Positions 17,201-23,909 of a stretch of DNA of 47,562 bases are shown here, in pieces (the first letter of the stretch is position 1; each line of letters starts with the position of its first letter). Source of the DNA: Treponema zioleckii (lineage in GTDB: Bacteria; Spirochaetota; Spirochaetia; Treponematales; Treponemataceae); assembly GCF_014737315.1 (NCBI RefSeq), contig NZ_JPUF01000028.1, positions 1 through 47,562 on the forward strand, given 5' to 3'. Made by a program: the position numbers and the translations under genes. Below the pieces are notes generated by a model. The model was given only the letters and a program-made list of their open reading frames with translations. It was not told where the DNA came from and made no database searches.

Positions 17201-20015
17201 AAGCTTTACCGGCGACAGTGTGAACGGAACATTTAAGGGAAGTGATCCGTCATACGGAATGCAGGCATTTGTGGTTGCAAAAGATAAACTTGGTTCAGAT
17301 GCTACTTCAAAGGGAATGTCATTTACATTCTGGGACTCAACGGAAGAAACAGTCCAGGGAACAAGTTCTCAGTCTTCAGTTCTTTTCGTAAAGAATTTCA
17401 AACTTGCGCAGACTGACTCAACTGCTCCGACTGTTGTTGTAAATCCGTTCTATTGGAATAGCATCACGGATAACTCAATTTATGATTCAACGGCTGCTTC
17501 TAAGTTCACCGACCTTAAGGGACATATTGAACTTGAAAAAGACCTTGAGATTACAAAAGCTGACGGAACAACAGTTGATACGGCTTTGAAGACACAGCTT
17601 GGCGAAGATCCAAAAGTTTCTGGAAAGATTACAGTTAGCGGAACTGCATACGACAATACAAGACTTGCATCACTGACTGTTAAGTTTGGCTCATACAAAA
17701 CTGCAGTCGCTGCAACTTATGATGCAACAACATCAAGCTGGAACGTTCCTGCAACAACATTAGCAGATGACGGATATATCTTTACAGTTTCTGATGTGCA
17801 GAAAGATTCTAAGGGAAATACAAAATATTACGGAAACTGGGAAGAAGACGTTTACTTTGGGCAGAAGGGACACAAGGTTTACTGGACACTTTCTCTTGAT
17901 ACAGAAAAGCTTCTTGGAACAACAGCCGTTGCAAAAGATGTTTCTCTCTCTGTTACAGCAAAAGATGCTGCCGGCAAGACAACAGCAACTACAGTAACAG
18001 CCGCAACAACAGATGCGGAAGGAAAACGTCTTGTAACAGATGGAACAACAAACGTTCCGACTTACCAGATGGATGTTGTGCCGTATGTTGTAAAGGTAAC
18101 TACAGCTTTGAGCAAGAAAAAGAAGTCAAATCCATCCGTTGCAAACAGAACTGCTCTTGGACATTATCCGGTTCAGACTGTTGTAACAAATATGAGTAGT
18201 GCAATGAACAACTATTCTTCAGAAACTGTTACGCTTGAAGGATTTAACTTAAATCATGCTACTTTAAGTGTTACTGGAGGCACATCTGTTAGTTCAACAG
18301 CTTCAAGTGCATCTGAAATGAGTAAGATTATGTTTAATGTTGCTTCATTGGCTTCTGGCAAGATGACGGCAACGGTTAATTCTATACCTGTCATTAACAA
18401 CCTTAACAACAATGACGCAAGTGGCGATGCCGAATCAGCCGGTACAAATAATATTAACTGGTATAACCGAAACGGAAACGGTGATAATAATAATACTCTT
18501 ACTGATGATGTAATCTTTGATGTCTGGGAATTCAACGATAAGGCTGCTGTTCCATTCAGTGGTACTGTCGGTGGAACTAAAATGAAGATTAATCAGGTAA
18601 GCGGTCAGCCGAACTTTGCATTTACAAATGGAAACCTCTGGTGGAATATGGGTGGAAATGTAAATGTAAATGGTAAACCAAGCGGAGACTTCTCAAGCTA
18701 TTACTGGAGCGGCGGATATGACTGTCTTGCTACAGTAACTGTTGGTTTCCATGTTGATGAAATGGGCTACACATACGGTTCTGGTGCCGGTGGTGACTCA
18801 AATACTTCTACTCCTCCAGCAATAGACTCTTACACTATGTGGGTTCAGCGCTGGGGACTTGGCTCACAGGATGCACGAAGTACCTATGGAACCGGTGGAG
18901 GACAAGTTACAAATGGTGCTGCTCTTGAAAAGGTAGGACAGACTGAAGTTGTGAATGGAGTAACAAAATACTCTATGAACAAACAACGTATTCAAAGCCC
19001 TGAATTTGCTTCTGCAAAAAATGGAAATAATACAAACTTGTATCATGCATATTATGACGCAATGAATGATGAAATCCGTTTTAAGGCTGGTACAATAAAA
19101 GGAACTAAAAACAGAAGTTCAGGACAGTTTGTTGATCAGTATTGTTCACAATATGGGGAGTCATCTCAGACATACAATATTGATAATGTTCAGGTTGTAG
19201 CAAGCAAATCTATTCCTGGACGTGGACCTGGAAAATATCTTGGAATTGCAGTTGCAAAAGATGGAACGACAGATGTAGTTGTGATGGTATGGTATGATGC
19301 ATATGAAAATCAGTTGCTCTACAGTTATAAGGTGAATCCAATTGCTAACTTGAACAGTAAAGATGCTACAGCTGCAAACTGGTCAGCTCCAAAAACAATC
19401 TTTGATGAAGGCGGTGAATGGTGTCAGATTGCGGTTGATGCTAAAAATCACATTCATATTGCGGCATTTGCAGGTGACGGTGATTTGAAGTATGCATATC
19501 TAGATTCATATTCTACTGCTAAGGCTGATATTAAAACCTGTACAGTAGATGCAGACGGTACTGTAGGAGAACATTTGACTCTTGATGTTGCTCTTGATTC
19601 AGACGGAAACAGCATTCCGTATATTGGTTATTACAGTAGTACTCACAAAAAGCCTAAGTACGCATATGTTGTAGATACATCTGCTCCGGCTCCTGCAGGC
19701 GTAGACGAAGATGATATGTTTACAGGTGCCTGGGAGGTTACAGTTGTTCCTTGTTATTCAAACATGGTAGTTAATCAGGAAGAAAAGATTAATGTCGGTG
19801 TTTGGAAATATACAGCTGATAATGGAACCAGCAAAAAAGGTCAGATTAAAAACTCTGTAACAGGTAAAAGTGAATATTATTCTGCAACAGGAGATAATTT
19901 GTACAATGGAACTAACTGGAGTAAGACTTATGGTAACGGTACAGCAAATGGTATTCTTGCTTACCAGGTACAGGACGGCTCCGGTTCTTGTGTTGAAACC
20001 GCCCAGATGAGGTAA
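8265..20015 (+). CDS. Giant Ig-like repeat lipoprotein (3916 residues)
   Basis: Begins MKSGSLWEKVLAIFAG, then a hydrophobic stretch ending in the lipobox-like ATSC, so it should be lipidated at Cys26. Most of the protein is tandem Ig-like domains with at least 13 boundary motifs of the form (I/F/L)D-x3-P, such as IDNTPPVF, LDTKAPTVDF, FDNTAPIVTL and VDNTAPVISS. Around residues 3270-3390 there is an IPT/TIG-like stretch (VTLEGFNLNHATLSV) followed by a Gly/Asn-rich segment. The last ~500 residues look like an all-beta propeller or sialidase-type fold with YLGIAVAKDG and WCQIAVDAKNHIHIAAF, but no catalytic motif is recognised. Likely a very long surface fibre or adhesin (inference). Base composition falls from about 50% GC in the middle to about 30% near the end in sampled 60-bp segments, suggesting a mosaic gene. 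It ends with a strong terminator at 20046. Confidence 0.85.
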   Translation: MKSGSLWEKVLAIFAGAFSLFVATSCDVGLGESVDTSAPTLEIAYPPIAATIRDSFVLYGKWTDDKGVSKVSVSVIDTATKATKTTKTATVNANGTWQVSLNEFNFETGKYELLDGTYQVSVTAYDEANHSSGETSRTFDIDNTPPVFIISKPGVKNDGKKDASKYGSLFTIDGTIADDHTIALMDVKIYDADSNELLSSETYDGEALEAFRTEEIPTAGGTSVTIAQYGNGTRYSQLHPEDSGTKTYYAEITLTDSAKIYQNPTGSERSALETKNDSLGNATSKLYLYDDVYTALMSSKKGLGLSAADLKNVLNGTVSNEEALEILAAKTTDTSADTDSKLLFSLNPESNPTYTVSGYTFGFGENAVVQSASSGNTVNVTVNSGLDGVKVDPSTVKVWIKKYDSKPTDEAVIKEDIQKLASKVSELEANAKNDDEKTISDENKALVAEELGWSCFFDYYEYNGESVDVEAIAVTLPSDIKINKYYILAVTGYDVDDVPFSHNTVYGFAGNETGIAPTIEFNSPENGTFVSANTVVFEGTAKVNSDSMTVAKLTATITAASGSNSNLASQEITVAYINNAWKCEPENMSEAFTYKPETGVWNFTPSKIPDFISNTKDATKYTLSVYGQSSSGHDVTMSTMVQLDTTDPEVKITTITPTISGSDVSDVVKKSDGYAADNVYINGTIRIMGSIVEQNLKAVTYDILATSDLNTDIAEKDADGKYKNSILSHLEAATRGRDVYYDGHLETSNSIDIKFMTANVTQGMLAAHVIEKDQPIKIRVILTAEDEVGNKGEYSSNTYNNGKDFLIYQETDRPQITLGNAFEEVDAESKINVDKNLFLTTSNKLSVTFSDDDGVNSYKITVKDSAGNEIDDYSQTVTPNKAFTSGSKTLTLPSKVGVYKVQVEATDENYIKTDLNASGAYGIATSKEFFVAIDNGAPTVTADSVAAYLSPSDKISGSISPSAKGFENGTEISATFLDSELNALSPQPATLTATKSGTSWLFPLSSMPKDKSGSYTLRITATDKYGQTGSTTVKFGMDPIAPTIDGTNFKNQTVKLDESNFVTLTANASDDAAGSGIASFGYCLSESNTVPTSYDSAEWKSLNQTNDGWNVTFDISQTKNDDGTLYAFLAAKDNAGNTTIFNKFAKFTIDKAVPTSTVKITTDGKVLNQSKTELSGSEAEFGKIYYSSKTFTLGGEIIETNLDVSEENKPKLTVKKDGGSETALSFTTGGTSAGAWTYKMPADSADGSYEYTLTVKDNVGSEFSKSVTVNLDTKAPTVDFTSPADGESFESAPSAKIAYSDDGVGIDTSKITYTITDASGNAIASSAYSVLNGGATGAVTFNSAFDTEGSFKISASVEDYFGNKTTTEPRSFYFDKAKPSVSESKVGSSGITTNSGFTLGGTVSDTNGLKSLVISDGNDKTWSVSVSGKESSWTKDFVVGESNKAKENYLADGSYSFAIVATDVAGKTTQISRSIKIDTVAPTFGNDSPSDSNTTNVIPHVATSSVDVGGTAWYKTNDLKIAGTASDGDGTGISEVYFETSDDGNSWGGKTDLAGTKSWSGTVSGVESGKTRIRVTVVDNAGNSQTSTVLGPFSIDTKEPELTEGSVKIGSSSENASESTSYLSNGNSDIFVSFEVTDETGGSGIESVYVLPYEKISAATKVEANKATLEGGKASFTIGKDKISKSGTVYARIFDNAGNYTDSNVFSITFDNTAPIVTLNNPSDASTDEGIQINGKIKLSGTANDENMLAEICRIEYAETDSATDSDWTDAASIMDAISGTYNFSAENFDTIKLSADVDKTYYLRAIAKDTAGNEGKSDSVKVVVSQNSDRPTVKVTNITKSGSEYFLKYGTNAQIAGSISDDDSTSSAVVTVFKASGKEIVLGSDGKIDESKIEGETSFSETSGEWTFTPENKDDGEKEVYFYIEDSDGGIFYTKNDSSLKQPYFQYKTDAATDSESKLTYKSDSKSPRVSGTTVSDFGEAEDGTTVSTTDITLSSAYVAGGSKKGEISFTITASDASGIAGLTADLYYEDAEGNTHYIANKATEWDEKEGKKYIAGVELVENDSVTYTKDSTSWAQTENGVDTSWTWTTDEINISSVPTGTVTLNITPYDKAGLTGNQSFTFNIDNSAPAIVIRTPESGKEVTGSVEISGTTSDTGSAGIANIHWIVPTKNEVDAAKNKAEASERLRYLKGLNWNGGAESLAADTGLSAWQFNFDGSFDKTTSDPSKYSYKAGNPLFTEFDTEDFAQNPDYASNSIYELPVWFKVTDALGNIHVKTDYVIKHNPDWDKPKLEFTYPTNENYKSETEPFAVLGGTIRATGSAEIPSGTTTVKAVYYQIADSNGKFTTADKEKASKAIAEKGYGYTIVSAYDVINEISGTSYTSSTTFSADELKKFGFASNDALAAWWGIKATGTASWNIKLNSNGELNPESGKTTDITLRACGVNAEGKFGAWTTGDNVIAIHVDNTAPVISSAVNQYAKGEKAISGVPTGSYTSSQTYEDDMYLRGNWTLVATLLDETSVTGYSVLKNGTALTKGTDYFVEENVEDTSINKNGVRLYIPIPKDDDSVEITVNANDGEHTSTQVFKFKIDEKAPTLERDTEASYDITSETPEEIKDSNYIFTLGGKSTDTGSGVERVVVYFSRNIDGTGVTKYASDDTSKTNPLNAVIFDPMLSTGSKVPMTGLTVRKFTQGAAEYELYTNKYSGTATTDEFTTTGTYDAHVRAGGLVEIDGVLRKITKVDGKKVEFTPSLTQEKTTSFDAYFPIAQVIDNSAKEETKNNKDNPFVFAKGDDGDLMPESFSKTGSVWTWDATIHSTNIPDGPVNIVILAFDKAGNVTGKTIPTKITNNAPRIAKVYFGTDLSGDGKFVNTASLQEIVEYNILAAEGKEQSEYELDFTAKDEKNRAKYANGIFTIKNGLAVIPEFTGGNGNIGMVLNDSAENANRTTGTSAAGTLIASSAAGVKTTTTDEDTGIVDVSVSFTGDSVNGTFKGSDPSYGMQAFVVAKDKLGSDATSKGMSFTFWDSTEETVQGTSSQSSVLFVKNFKLAQTDSTAPTVVVNPFYWNSITDNSIYDSTAASKFTDLKGHIELEKDLEITKADGTTVDTALKTQLGEDPKVSGKITVSGTAYDNTRLASLTVKFGSYKTAVAATYDATTSSWNVPATTLADDGYIFTVSDVQKDSKGNTKYYGNWEEDVYFGQKGHKVYWTLSLDTEKLLGTTAVAKDVSLSVTAKDAAGKTTATTVTAATTDAEGKRLVTDGTTNVPTYQMDVVPYVVKVTTALSKKKKSNPSVANRTALGHYPVQTVVTNMSSAMNNYSSETVTLEGFNLNHATLSVTGGTSVSSTASSASEMSKIMFNVASLASGKMTATVNSIPVINNLNNNDASGDAESAGTNNINWYNRNGNGDNNNTLTDDVIFDVWEFNDKAAVPFSGTVGGTKMKINQVSGQPNFAFTNGNLWWNMGGNVNVNGKPSGDFSSYYWSGGYDCLATVTVGFHVDEMGYTYGSGAGGDSNTSTPPAIDSYTMWVQRWGLGSQDARSTYGTGGGQVTNGAALEKVGQTEVVNGVTKYSMNKQRIQSPEFASAKNGNNTNLYHAYYDAMNDEIRFKAGTIKGTKNRSSGQFVDQYCSQYGESSQTYNIDNVQVVASKSIPGRGPGKYLGIAVAKDGTTDVVVMVWYDAYENQLLYSYKVNPIANLNSKDATAANWSAPKTIFDEGGEWCQIAVDAKNHIHIAAFAGDGDLKYAYLDSYSTAKADIKTCTVDADGTVGEHLTLDVALDSDGNSIPYIGYYSSTHKKPKYAYVVDTSAPAPAGVDEDDMFTGAWEVTVVPCYSNMVVNQEEKINVGVWKYTADNGTSKKGQIKNSVTGKSEYYSATGDNLYNGTNWSKTYGNGTANGILAYQVQDGSGSCVETAQMR

Positions 20016-20045
20016 GCTCCTCCTTCATCCTGAGTGGCTTTCCTC

Positions 20046-20087
20046 CGCCCGCGCGCCGCATTCTGTGGCTGTGCGGGCGTTTTTTTT
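20046..20087 (+). terminator. Rho-independent terminator of the giant lipoprotein gene
   Basis: Perfect stem CGCCCGC (20046-20052) with GCGGGCG (20073-20079) followed by eight T. A diverged copy of the same terminator and its downstream flank lies at 21388-21467, on the far side of the nuclease gene. Confidence 0.9.
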
Positions 20088-20178
20088 GTGCACCTTCAAA
20101 CAGAACAAAACAACTGTCATGCATGGCAACCGAAAGCGACCTCTACACAAATCAGATAATCCAAAGTAAAATAACATT

Positions 20179-21228
20179 ATGACGATTGACGACTTCAAGA
20201 CGCAAGAAGAATATGTCTCACAAATGGAACACGGCGCGCTGCTCAATCCGCGCATTGACAGCACGTTCAAGGCTCTGTTCACGCAGCCGACACCTGAATC
20301 GAGAGCGGCTTTGCATTCTTTTCTTGAGGCGGCGACGGAGCGGAAAATCAAAAAATACGAGCTTAAAGCAAATGACTCTCCGGTTGGATTTGACGGACAG
20401 CGTGGTGTAACCTATGATATTTTGTGTCAGTTTGAAGACGGACTTACGGCCGACATTGAGATGCAGGCCTCTGACCAGGAATATGACTACGGAAAGCGCG
20501 CGGAGTATCAGGTGGCTCGATTGGAGACGACATACCTCCAGAAGGGGGACGATTGGGAAAAAGCACCGATCGTCTACCAGATTTCCGTCCTGAACTTCAA
20601 TTACAAGTGCAAATCTTCCAAAAACAATGGCAATTCGAAAGGCTCAAAGAATCCAGTGAGCCGATATGCCATGCGGACAAATGACGGGCGGGAGCTTTCA
20701 AACACGCTGAACATCATTTTTATAGAACTTCCGAAGGCAAAAGGCTTGGAAAAAACTCTTGAAACGAATACGCCACTTGAGAATTGGGCTATTTTCCTTA
20801 AACTTGCCGACAATCCCAAAAAACAGGATTTGATTCAGAAACTCACAAACAAGGAGGCAGGGCTTATGAATGCACAGAAATCACTCTCGAACATCAGCGC
20901 GAACAAAGATTACTGGATTGCGCAGTACAGGCAGGAAATCCGCGAAAGAGACTACCGTTCCGGCCTAAGTGCCGCCGAACGCCGGGGATTGCAACAAGGA
21001 ATACAGCAAGGAATTCAGCAGGGATTGCAGCAGGGAATACAGCAAGGAATACAACAGGGATTGCAGCAAGGAATACAGCAGGGATTGTTACAAGGAACAA
21101 AAAATGCTGCTCTCGCTAATGCTAGAAATCTGCTTTCAATGCACCTTGGCACAATCGAGCAAATTTCTCAGGCATGCGGTCTTTCTGTTGAGGAGGTTCG
21201 TGCGCTTGCGGAAAAATTGGGCGAATAG
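20179..21228 (+). CDS. Rpn-family PD-(D/E)XK nuclease
   Basis: A 349-residue protein of the Rpn / PDDEXK_2 family (recombination-promoting nuclease, often annotated as putative transposase). The N-terminal half carries the family entry LLNPRIDSTFKALF and a PD-(D/E)XK core: D27, D80 (VTYD), E94 and Q96 (DIEMQ). The C-terminal part has nine Gly-(Ile/Leu)-Gln-Gln units (about residues 270-305) and a helical tail. Rpn proteins are DNA endonucleases; E. coli members are toxic, act against phage, and are restrained by a C-terminal protein translated from an internal start. Exactly such a start appears here at 20866. The gene lies between two copies of the same terminator, so it is probably an independently transcribed cassette. 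An exact 100-bp piece of it is duplicated downstream. Confidence 0.85.
   Translation: MTIDDFKTQEEYVSQMEHGALLNPRIDSTFKALFTQPTPESRAALHSFLEAATERKIKKYELKANDSPVGFDGQRGVTYDILCQFEDGLTADIEMQASDQEYDYGKRAEYQVARLETTYLQKGDDWEKAPIVYQISVLNFNYKCKSSKNNGNSKGSKNPVSRYAMRTNDGRELSNTLNIIFIELPKAKGLEKTLETNTPLENWAIFLKLADNPKKQDLIQKLTNKEAGLMNAQKSLSNISANKDYWIAQYRQEIRERDYRSGLSAAERRGLQQGIQQGIQQGLQQGIQQGIQQGLQQGIQQGLLQGTKNAALANARNLLSMHLGTIEQISQACGLSVEEVRALAEKLGE
20851..20868 (+). promoter_or_regulatory. Internal ribosome binding site and in-frame start within the Rpn gene
   Basis: AAGGAGG at 20851-20857, a full anti-SD complement, lies 8 nt before ATG 20866, in frame with the nuclease gene. It is stronger than anything visible in front of the main start at 20179. 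Confidence 0.7.
20865..20964 (+). repeat. Exact 100-bp direct repeat, copy 1
   Basis: Identical base for base to 21234-21333. It spans the internal ATG and the next 32 codons, up to RDYRSG, just before the Gly-Gln-Gln array. Confidence 0.95.
20866..21228 (+). CDS. Intragenic C-terminal Rpn small protein (candidate antitoxin)
   Basis: Translation from the internal ATG would give a 120-residue protein identical to residues 230-349 of the nuclease. It lacks the whole catalytic core and keeps the Lys/Arg-rich segment (MNAQKSLSNISANKDYWIAQ), the Gly-Gln-Gln repeat and the C-terminal helix. In E. coli the equivalent short Rpn isoform binds the long form and blocks its toxicity. The same function here is inference from the gene arrangement, the strong Shine-Dalgarno sequence, and the fact that the downstream duplication begins at this very ATG. 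Confidence 0.6.
   Translation: MNAQKSLSNISANKDYWIAQYRQEIRERDYRSGLSAAERRGLQQGIQQGIQQGLQQGIQQGIQQGLQQGIQQGLLQGTKNAALANARNLLSMHLGTIEQISQACGLSVEEVRALAEKLGE
20986..21093 (+). repeat. 12-bp in-frame tandem repeat (nine units)
   Basis: Nine units of GGA-(ATA/ATT/TTG)-CAR-CAR encode G-(I/L)-Q-Q; the last is GLLQ. The hydrophobic position follows an L-I-I pattern, so a 36-bp higher-order unit exists. Length changes by slippage would stay in frame. Confidence 0.9.
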
Positions 21229-21233
21229 CGAAC

Positions 21234-21333
21234 TATGAATGCACAGAAATCACTCTCGAACATCAGCGCGAACAAAGATTACTGGATTGCGCAGTACAGG
21301 CAGGAAATCCGCGAAAGAGACTACCGTTCCGGC
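21234..21333 (+). repeat. Exact 100-bp direct repeat, copy 2
   Basis: Second copy of 20865-20964, starting 6 nt after the nuclease stop codon (TAG 21226-21228). Absence of any mismatch implies recent duplication or gene conversion. Confidence 0.95.
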
Positions 21334-21351
21334 AATGGAGGATTCCATTAA
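21235..21351 (+). pseudogene. Truncated second copy of the Rpn C-terminal ORF
   Basis: Reads from an ATG for 33 codons identical to the internal Rpn protein, then diverges (NGGFH) to a TAA at 21349. The 38-codon product would lack the Gly-Gln-Gln repeat and tail. The strong Shine-Dalgarno sequence was not duplicated. It is probably a remnant, though a short decoy peptide cannot be excluded. Confidence 0.55.
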
Positions 21352-21387
21352 TCGCCTACCTAAAAAAAGAGTTGTGTTAGCCAATCT

Positions 21388-21430
21388 CGCCCGCGCGTCG
21401 CATTTGTGTGGTGCTGCGGGTGTTTTTTTT
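21388..21430 (+). terminator. Rho-independent terminator after the Rpn locus
   Basis: Stem CGCCCGC (21388-21394) with GCGGGTG (21416-21422; one G-U pair) and eight T. It is homologous to the terminator at 20046, with related sequence continuing to GTCATGC at 21467. Confidence 0.85.
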
Positions 21431-21460
21431 AATCACTCTAGAACAGAATAGAACAAAAAC

Positions 21461-21487
21461 GTCATGCTTCTTGTTTCAGCATCTGCG
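21461..21487. repeat. Dispersed repeat, half copy
   Basis: GTCATGCTTCTTGTTTCAGC followed by ATCTGC is the left half of the palindromic repeat seen in full at 7813 and 28439. Confidence 0.5.
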
Positions 21488-21775
21488 GTCAACTGTATTA
21501 AAATCTCAAAGTTTGTTTGAAAATCTCTAAATAGCTTCCAAAAAAATCAAATTTTAAAAATAAAATTAAAAACTACCCTAGAAGGTAGTATGAAAATCAA
21601 TTTCTTGAATTACAATTAAAATTGCTGTTAAAAACGGTGGGGCTTAACGGCATTAAATAAAAAAGTTTTGTCTTTCAATCAACGCACAATCTGAACATCT
21701 TTTTTATTTCAATTTTATTCTAAAACTCTTGCTGAACTTTCTTTTGTACCCGCGTAAAAACGAGGAGGAAAGCGT

Positions 21776-23848
21776 ATGACACTTTTAAAACGCTCGCTTG
21801 TAATGATTTCCATTCCAACAATTGCATTCTTTTTGATAATGATGATTATTTCTTCAAATAGGCTAAAATTCTATGCCTCCGAAAAAATGAAGGAAAACCT
21901 AAAAGCCGCCAACGATGCCGCATCTGAGCATCTTATGGCCGAAATGCAAAAGCCCTGTGTTCTGCTAGAAGCTCTTACAGACATGTTTTTGAACGGCACT
22001 TTCGAGACTGAGCACGACAATCTGAATGTGTTTACGAACCTTACAAAATCCTATGTTGAGTCAACGGGATTTTACGGCGTTATTGACGGCGTTTATTACG
22101 ACGGAACTGGCTGGGTGCCCGACAGCGACTGGAATCCCGTAACTCGGCCGTGGTACACAGGCGCGATCGCCGACCCGAACAATTTTGTGTATTCCGACGT
22201 TTACGTTGACGCAGAAACAAAAAGCACAGTCGTAAGCATTTCAAAGCAGGTTTTCGACAAAGACCGCAATTCGCTCGGCGTTGTTTCTGTAGACTTTCCG
22301 CTGGATTCCATAAAAAAAGTGATGGCTGGAAAACGTCAATTTGAGGACGAAAAAATGTTCATCCTGACGAACAAAGGTTTTTTTGCTTCGCACGAGAAAT
22401 ATACTGCCGACGACAATATTTCTTCTATAGAAAATGGTGTGTACAGTAAGTTCTCTGACAACTTCCTTTCTGGAAGCGACGAGATTTTTTCCGTCAAAAC
22501 AAAAGAAGGCAACTACTACTACAAATCAACAAAAATCAAGGGAACGAGTTGGTTCTTTATTTATGGTCGCTCACAAGAAGCTGCGAATGCATTTGTTTAC
22601 AAGACGATTCAGATTATCGTACTTTCTTTCCTTATTCTTCTTGCCGTAATTTTTGTGATTATGATTGTAAGCCTGCATGGAACGGCGATTCCGATTCAGC
22701 TTACGGCAAATGCGCTTTCGGAAATTTCTTCCGGTGCTGCAGATTTGACTCGCCGAATCGAAGTTTCAACTTCTACGGCAGAAATGAAGACCGTAGTTTC
22801 TAGCTTTAACGGATTTGCAAAAAAACTTCAGGGCATGATTGGAAACCTGAAGGATACAAGCTCTACTTTGAACGTGGTTTCCCAGAACATGAAGGGCAGC
22901 GTTTCGTCTGTTTCGAATTCTATGACATCAATCAGGCTCAGCATTAAAAACGTGCGTGAGCAGATTCAGAATCAGGCGAACGGATTTGATGAGACTTCGA
23001 GCGTAATAAAAGAGGTTGCCGAGAGCATTGCAAACGTTAACGAGATGATTGATTTTCAGACTCAGAGCATTCGTCATTCTTCCGGTTCAATAAATGAGCT
23101 TGTGGGCAACATTGAGCAAATCAACCGCGCTATGGAAACTATGGCTTCGTCTTTCAGCATTCTTGACCAGGAGGCGAAAAACGGAATGTCAAAGCAGCTT
23201 AAAGTGAACGAAAGAATTACGCAAATTGAACAGCAGTCACAAATGTTGCAGGAAGCTAATGCCGCGATTGCGGCAATCGCAAGTCAGACGAACTTGCTCG
23301 CAATGAACGCGGCAATTGAGGCGGCTCACGCTGGCGAGGCGGGGCAGGGATTCGCGGTTGTTGCGGACGAAATTCGAAAACTTTCGGAAACTTCTTCAAG
23401 GCAGTCAAAGACAATCGGAGAACAGTTAAAGAATATAAAAGACAGCATTGTGGAGATTGTAACGGCTTCGCAGGAATCGAGTGCGGCTTTTGCCGGGCTT
23501 TCTTCGCGCATCCAGGAGACCGACAATCTTGTTCACTCGGTTTGTTCTTCGCTTGAAACGCAGAACGAGGATTCGTCTCAGGTTATTAACGCGCTTCACG
23601 ACATGGATCAGACTGCGGAGAACGTGCGTTCGGCTTCCGCAAAAATGGCGGAGGGAAGTAACCGCGTTCTTGGGGAAATGGACAAACTCAGGCAGTCTCT
23701 TGAAGCCGTGCAGGAAAGCATGACGGAGATGACGGAGAGTGTTCAGAACGTTGCGAAAAGCGGTATGCAGCTTGACGGTTGCGTAGAAGAACTTGACATG
23801 AACGTAACTCAGCTCGGAAGTGACGTTTCGATGTTCAAGACGGCGTAA
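21776..23848 (+). CDS. Methyl-accepting chemotaxis protein with dCache sensor
   Basis: A 690-residue transmembrane chemoreceptor. A first membrane segment (about residues 8-27) and a second (about 278-300) bracket a periplasmic double-Cache domain with [12 protein letters not shown] and [23 protein letters not shown] domain follows (about 303-355), then a long coiled-coil signalling domain with the diagnostic hairpin tip ([20 protein letters not shown], around residue 505). It should bind CheW/CheA and bias flagellar motor switching. Ligands of dCache receptors are often amino acids or other small metabolites; the ligand here is unknown. The start is set by GAGGAGGAAAG about 5 nt upstream. 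The gene is monocistronic in appearance. Confidence 0.95.
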   Translation: MTLLKRSLVMISIPTIAFFLIMMIISSNRLKFYASEKMKENLKAANDAASEHLMAEMQKPCVLLEALTDMFLNGTFETEHDNLNVFTNLTKSYVESTGFYGVIDGVYYDGTGWVPDSDWNPVTRPWYTGAIADPNNFVYSDVYVDAETKSTVVSISKQVFDKDRNSLGVVSVDFPLDSIKKVMAGKRQFEDEKMFILTNKGFFASHEKYTADDNISSIENGVYSKFSDNFLSGSDEIFSVKTKEGNYYYKSTKIKGTSWFFIYGRSQEAANAFVYKTIQIIVLSFLILLAVIFVIMIVSLHGTAIPIQLTANALSEISSGAADLTRRIEVSTSTAEMKTVVSSFNGFAKKLQGMIGNLKDTSSTLNVVSQNMKGSVSSVSNSMTSIRLSIKNVREQIQNQANGFDETSSVIKEVAESIANVNEMIDFQTQSIRHSSGSINELVGNIEQINRAMETMASSFSILDQEAKNGMSKQLKVNERITQIEQQSQMLQEANAAIAAIASQTNLLAMNAAIEAAHAGEAGQGFAVVADEIRKLSETSSRQSKTIGEQLKNIKDSIVEIVTASQESSAAFAGLSSRIQETDNLVHSVCSSLETQNEDSSQVINALHDMDQTAENVRSASAKMAEGSNRVLGEMDKLRQSLEAVQESMTEMTESVQNVAKSGMQLDGCVEELDMNVTQLGSDVSMFKTA

Positions 23849-23878
23849 GTGGGGGATTGTCTGTGTCGGAATCCAAAC

Positions 23879-23909
23879 GTAGATGCTGAAACAAGTTCAG
23901 CATGACAGT
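23879..23909. repeat. Dispersed repeat, half copy
   Basis: GTAGATGCTGAAACAAGTTC followed by AGCATGACAG is the hairpin half of the dispersed palindromic family. A tandem array grows directly out of its right end. Confidence 0.6.

Larger units (their letters stand above)
21229..21775. other. Spacer between Rpn gene and chemotaxis receptor
   Basis: About 550 bases. Contains the 100-bp duplication, the second terminator, a half copy of the dispersed repeat (21461-21487), and an ACTACC/GGTAGT hairpin (21573-21590). The ribosome binding site GAGGAGGAAAG precedes the receptor ATG. No further gene is seen. Confidence 0.6.

Noticed and set aside
21238-21451. 70-codon open frame after the nuclease gene
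   Set aside because: It is a shifted reading of the 100-bp duplication; the in-frame remnant is annotated instead.
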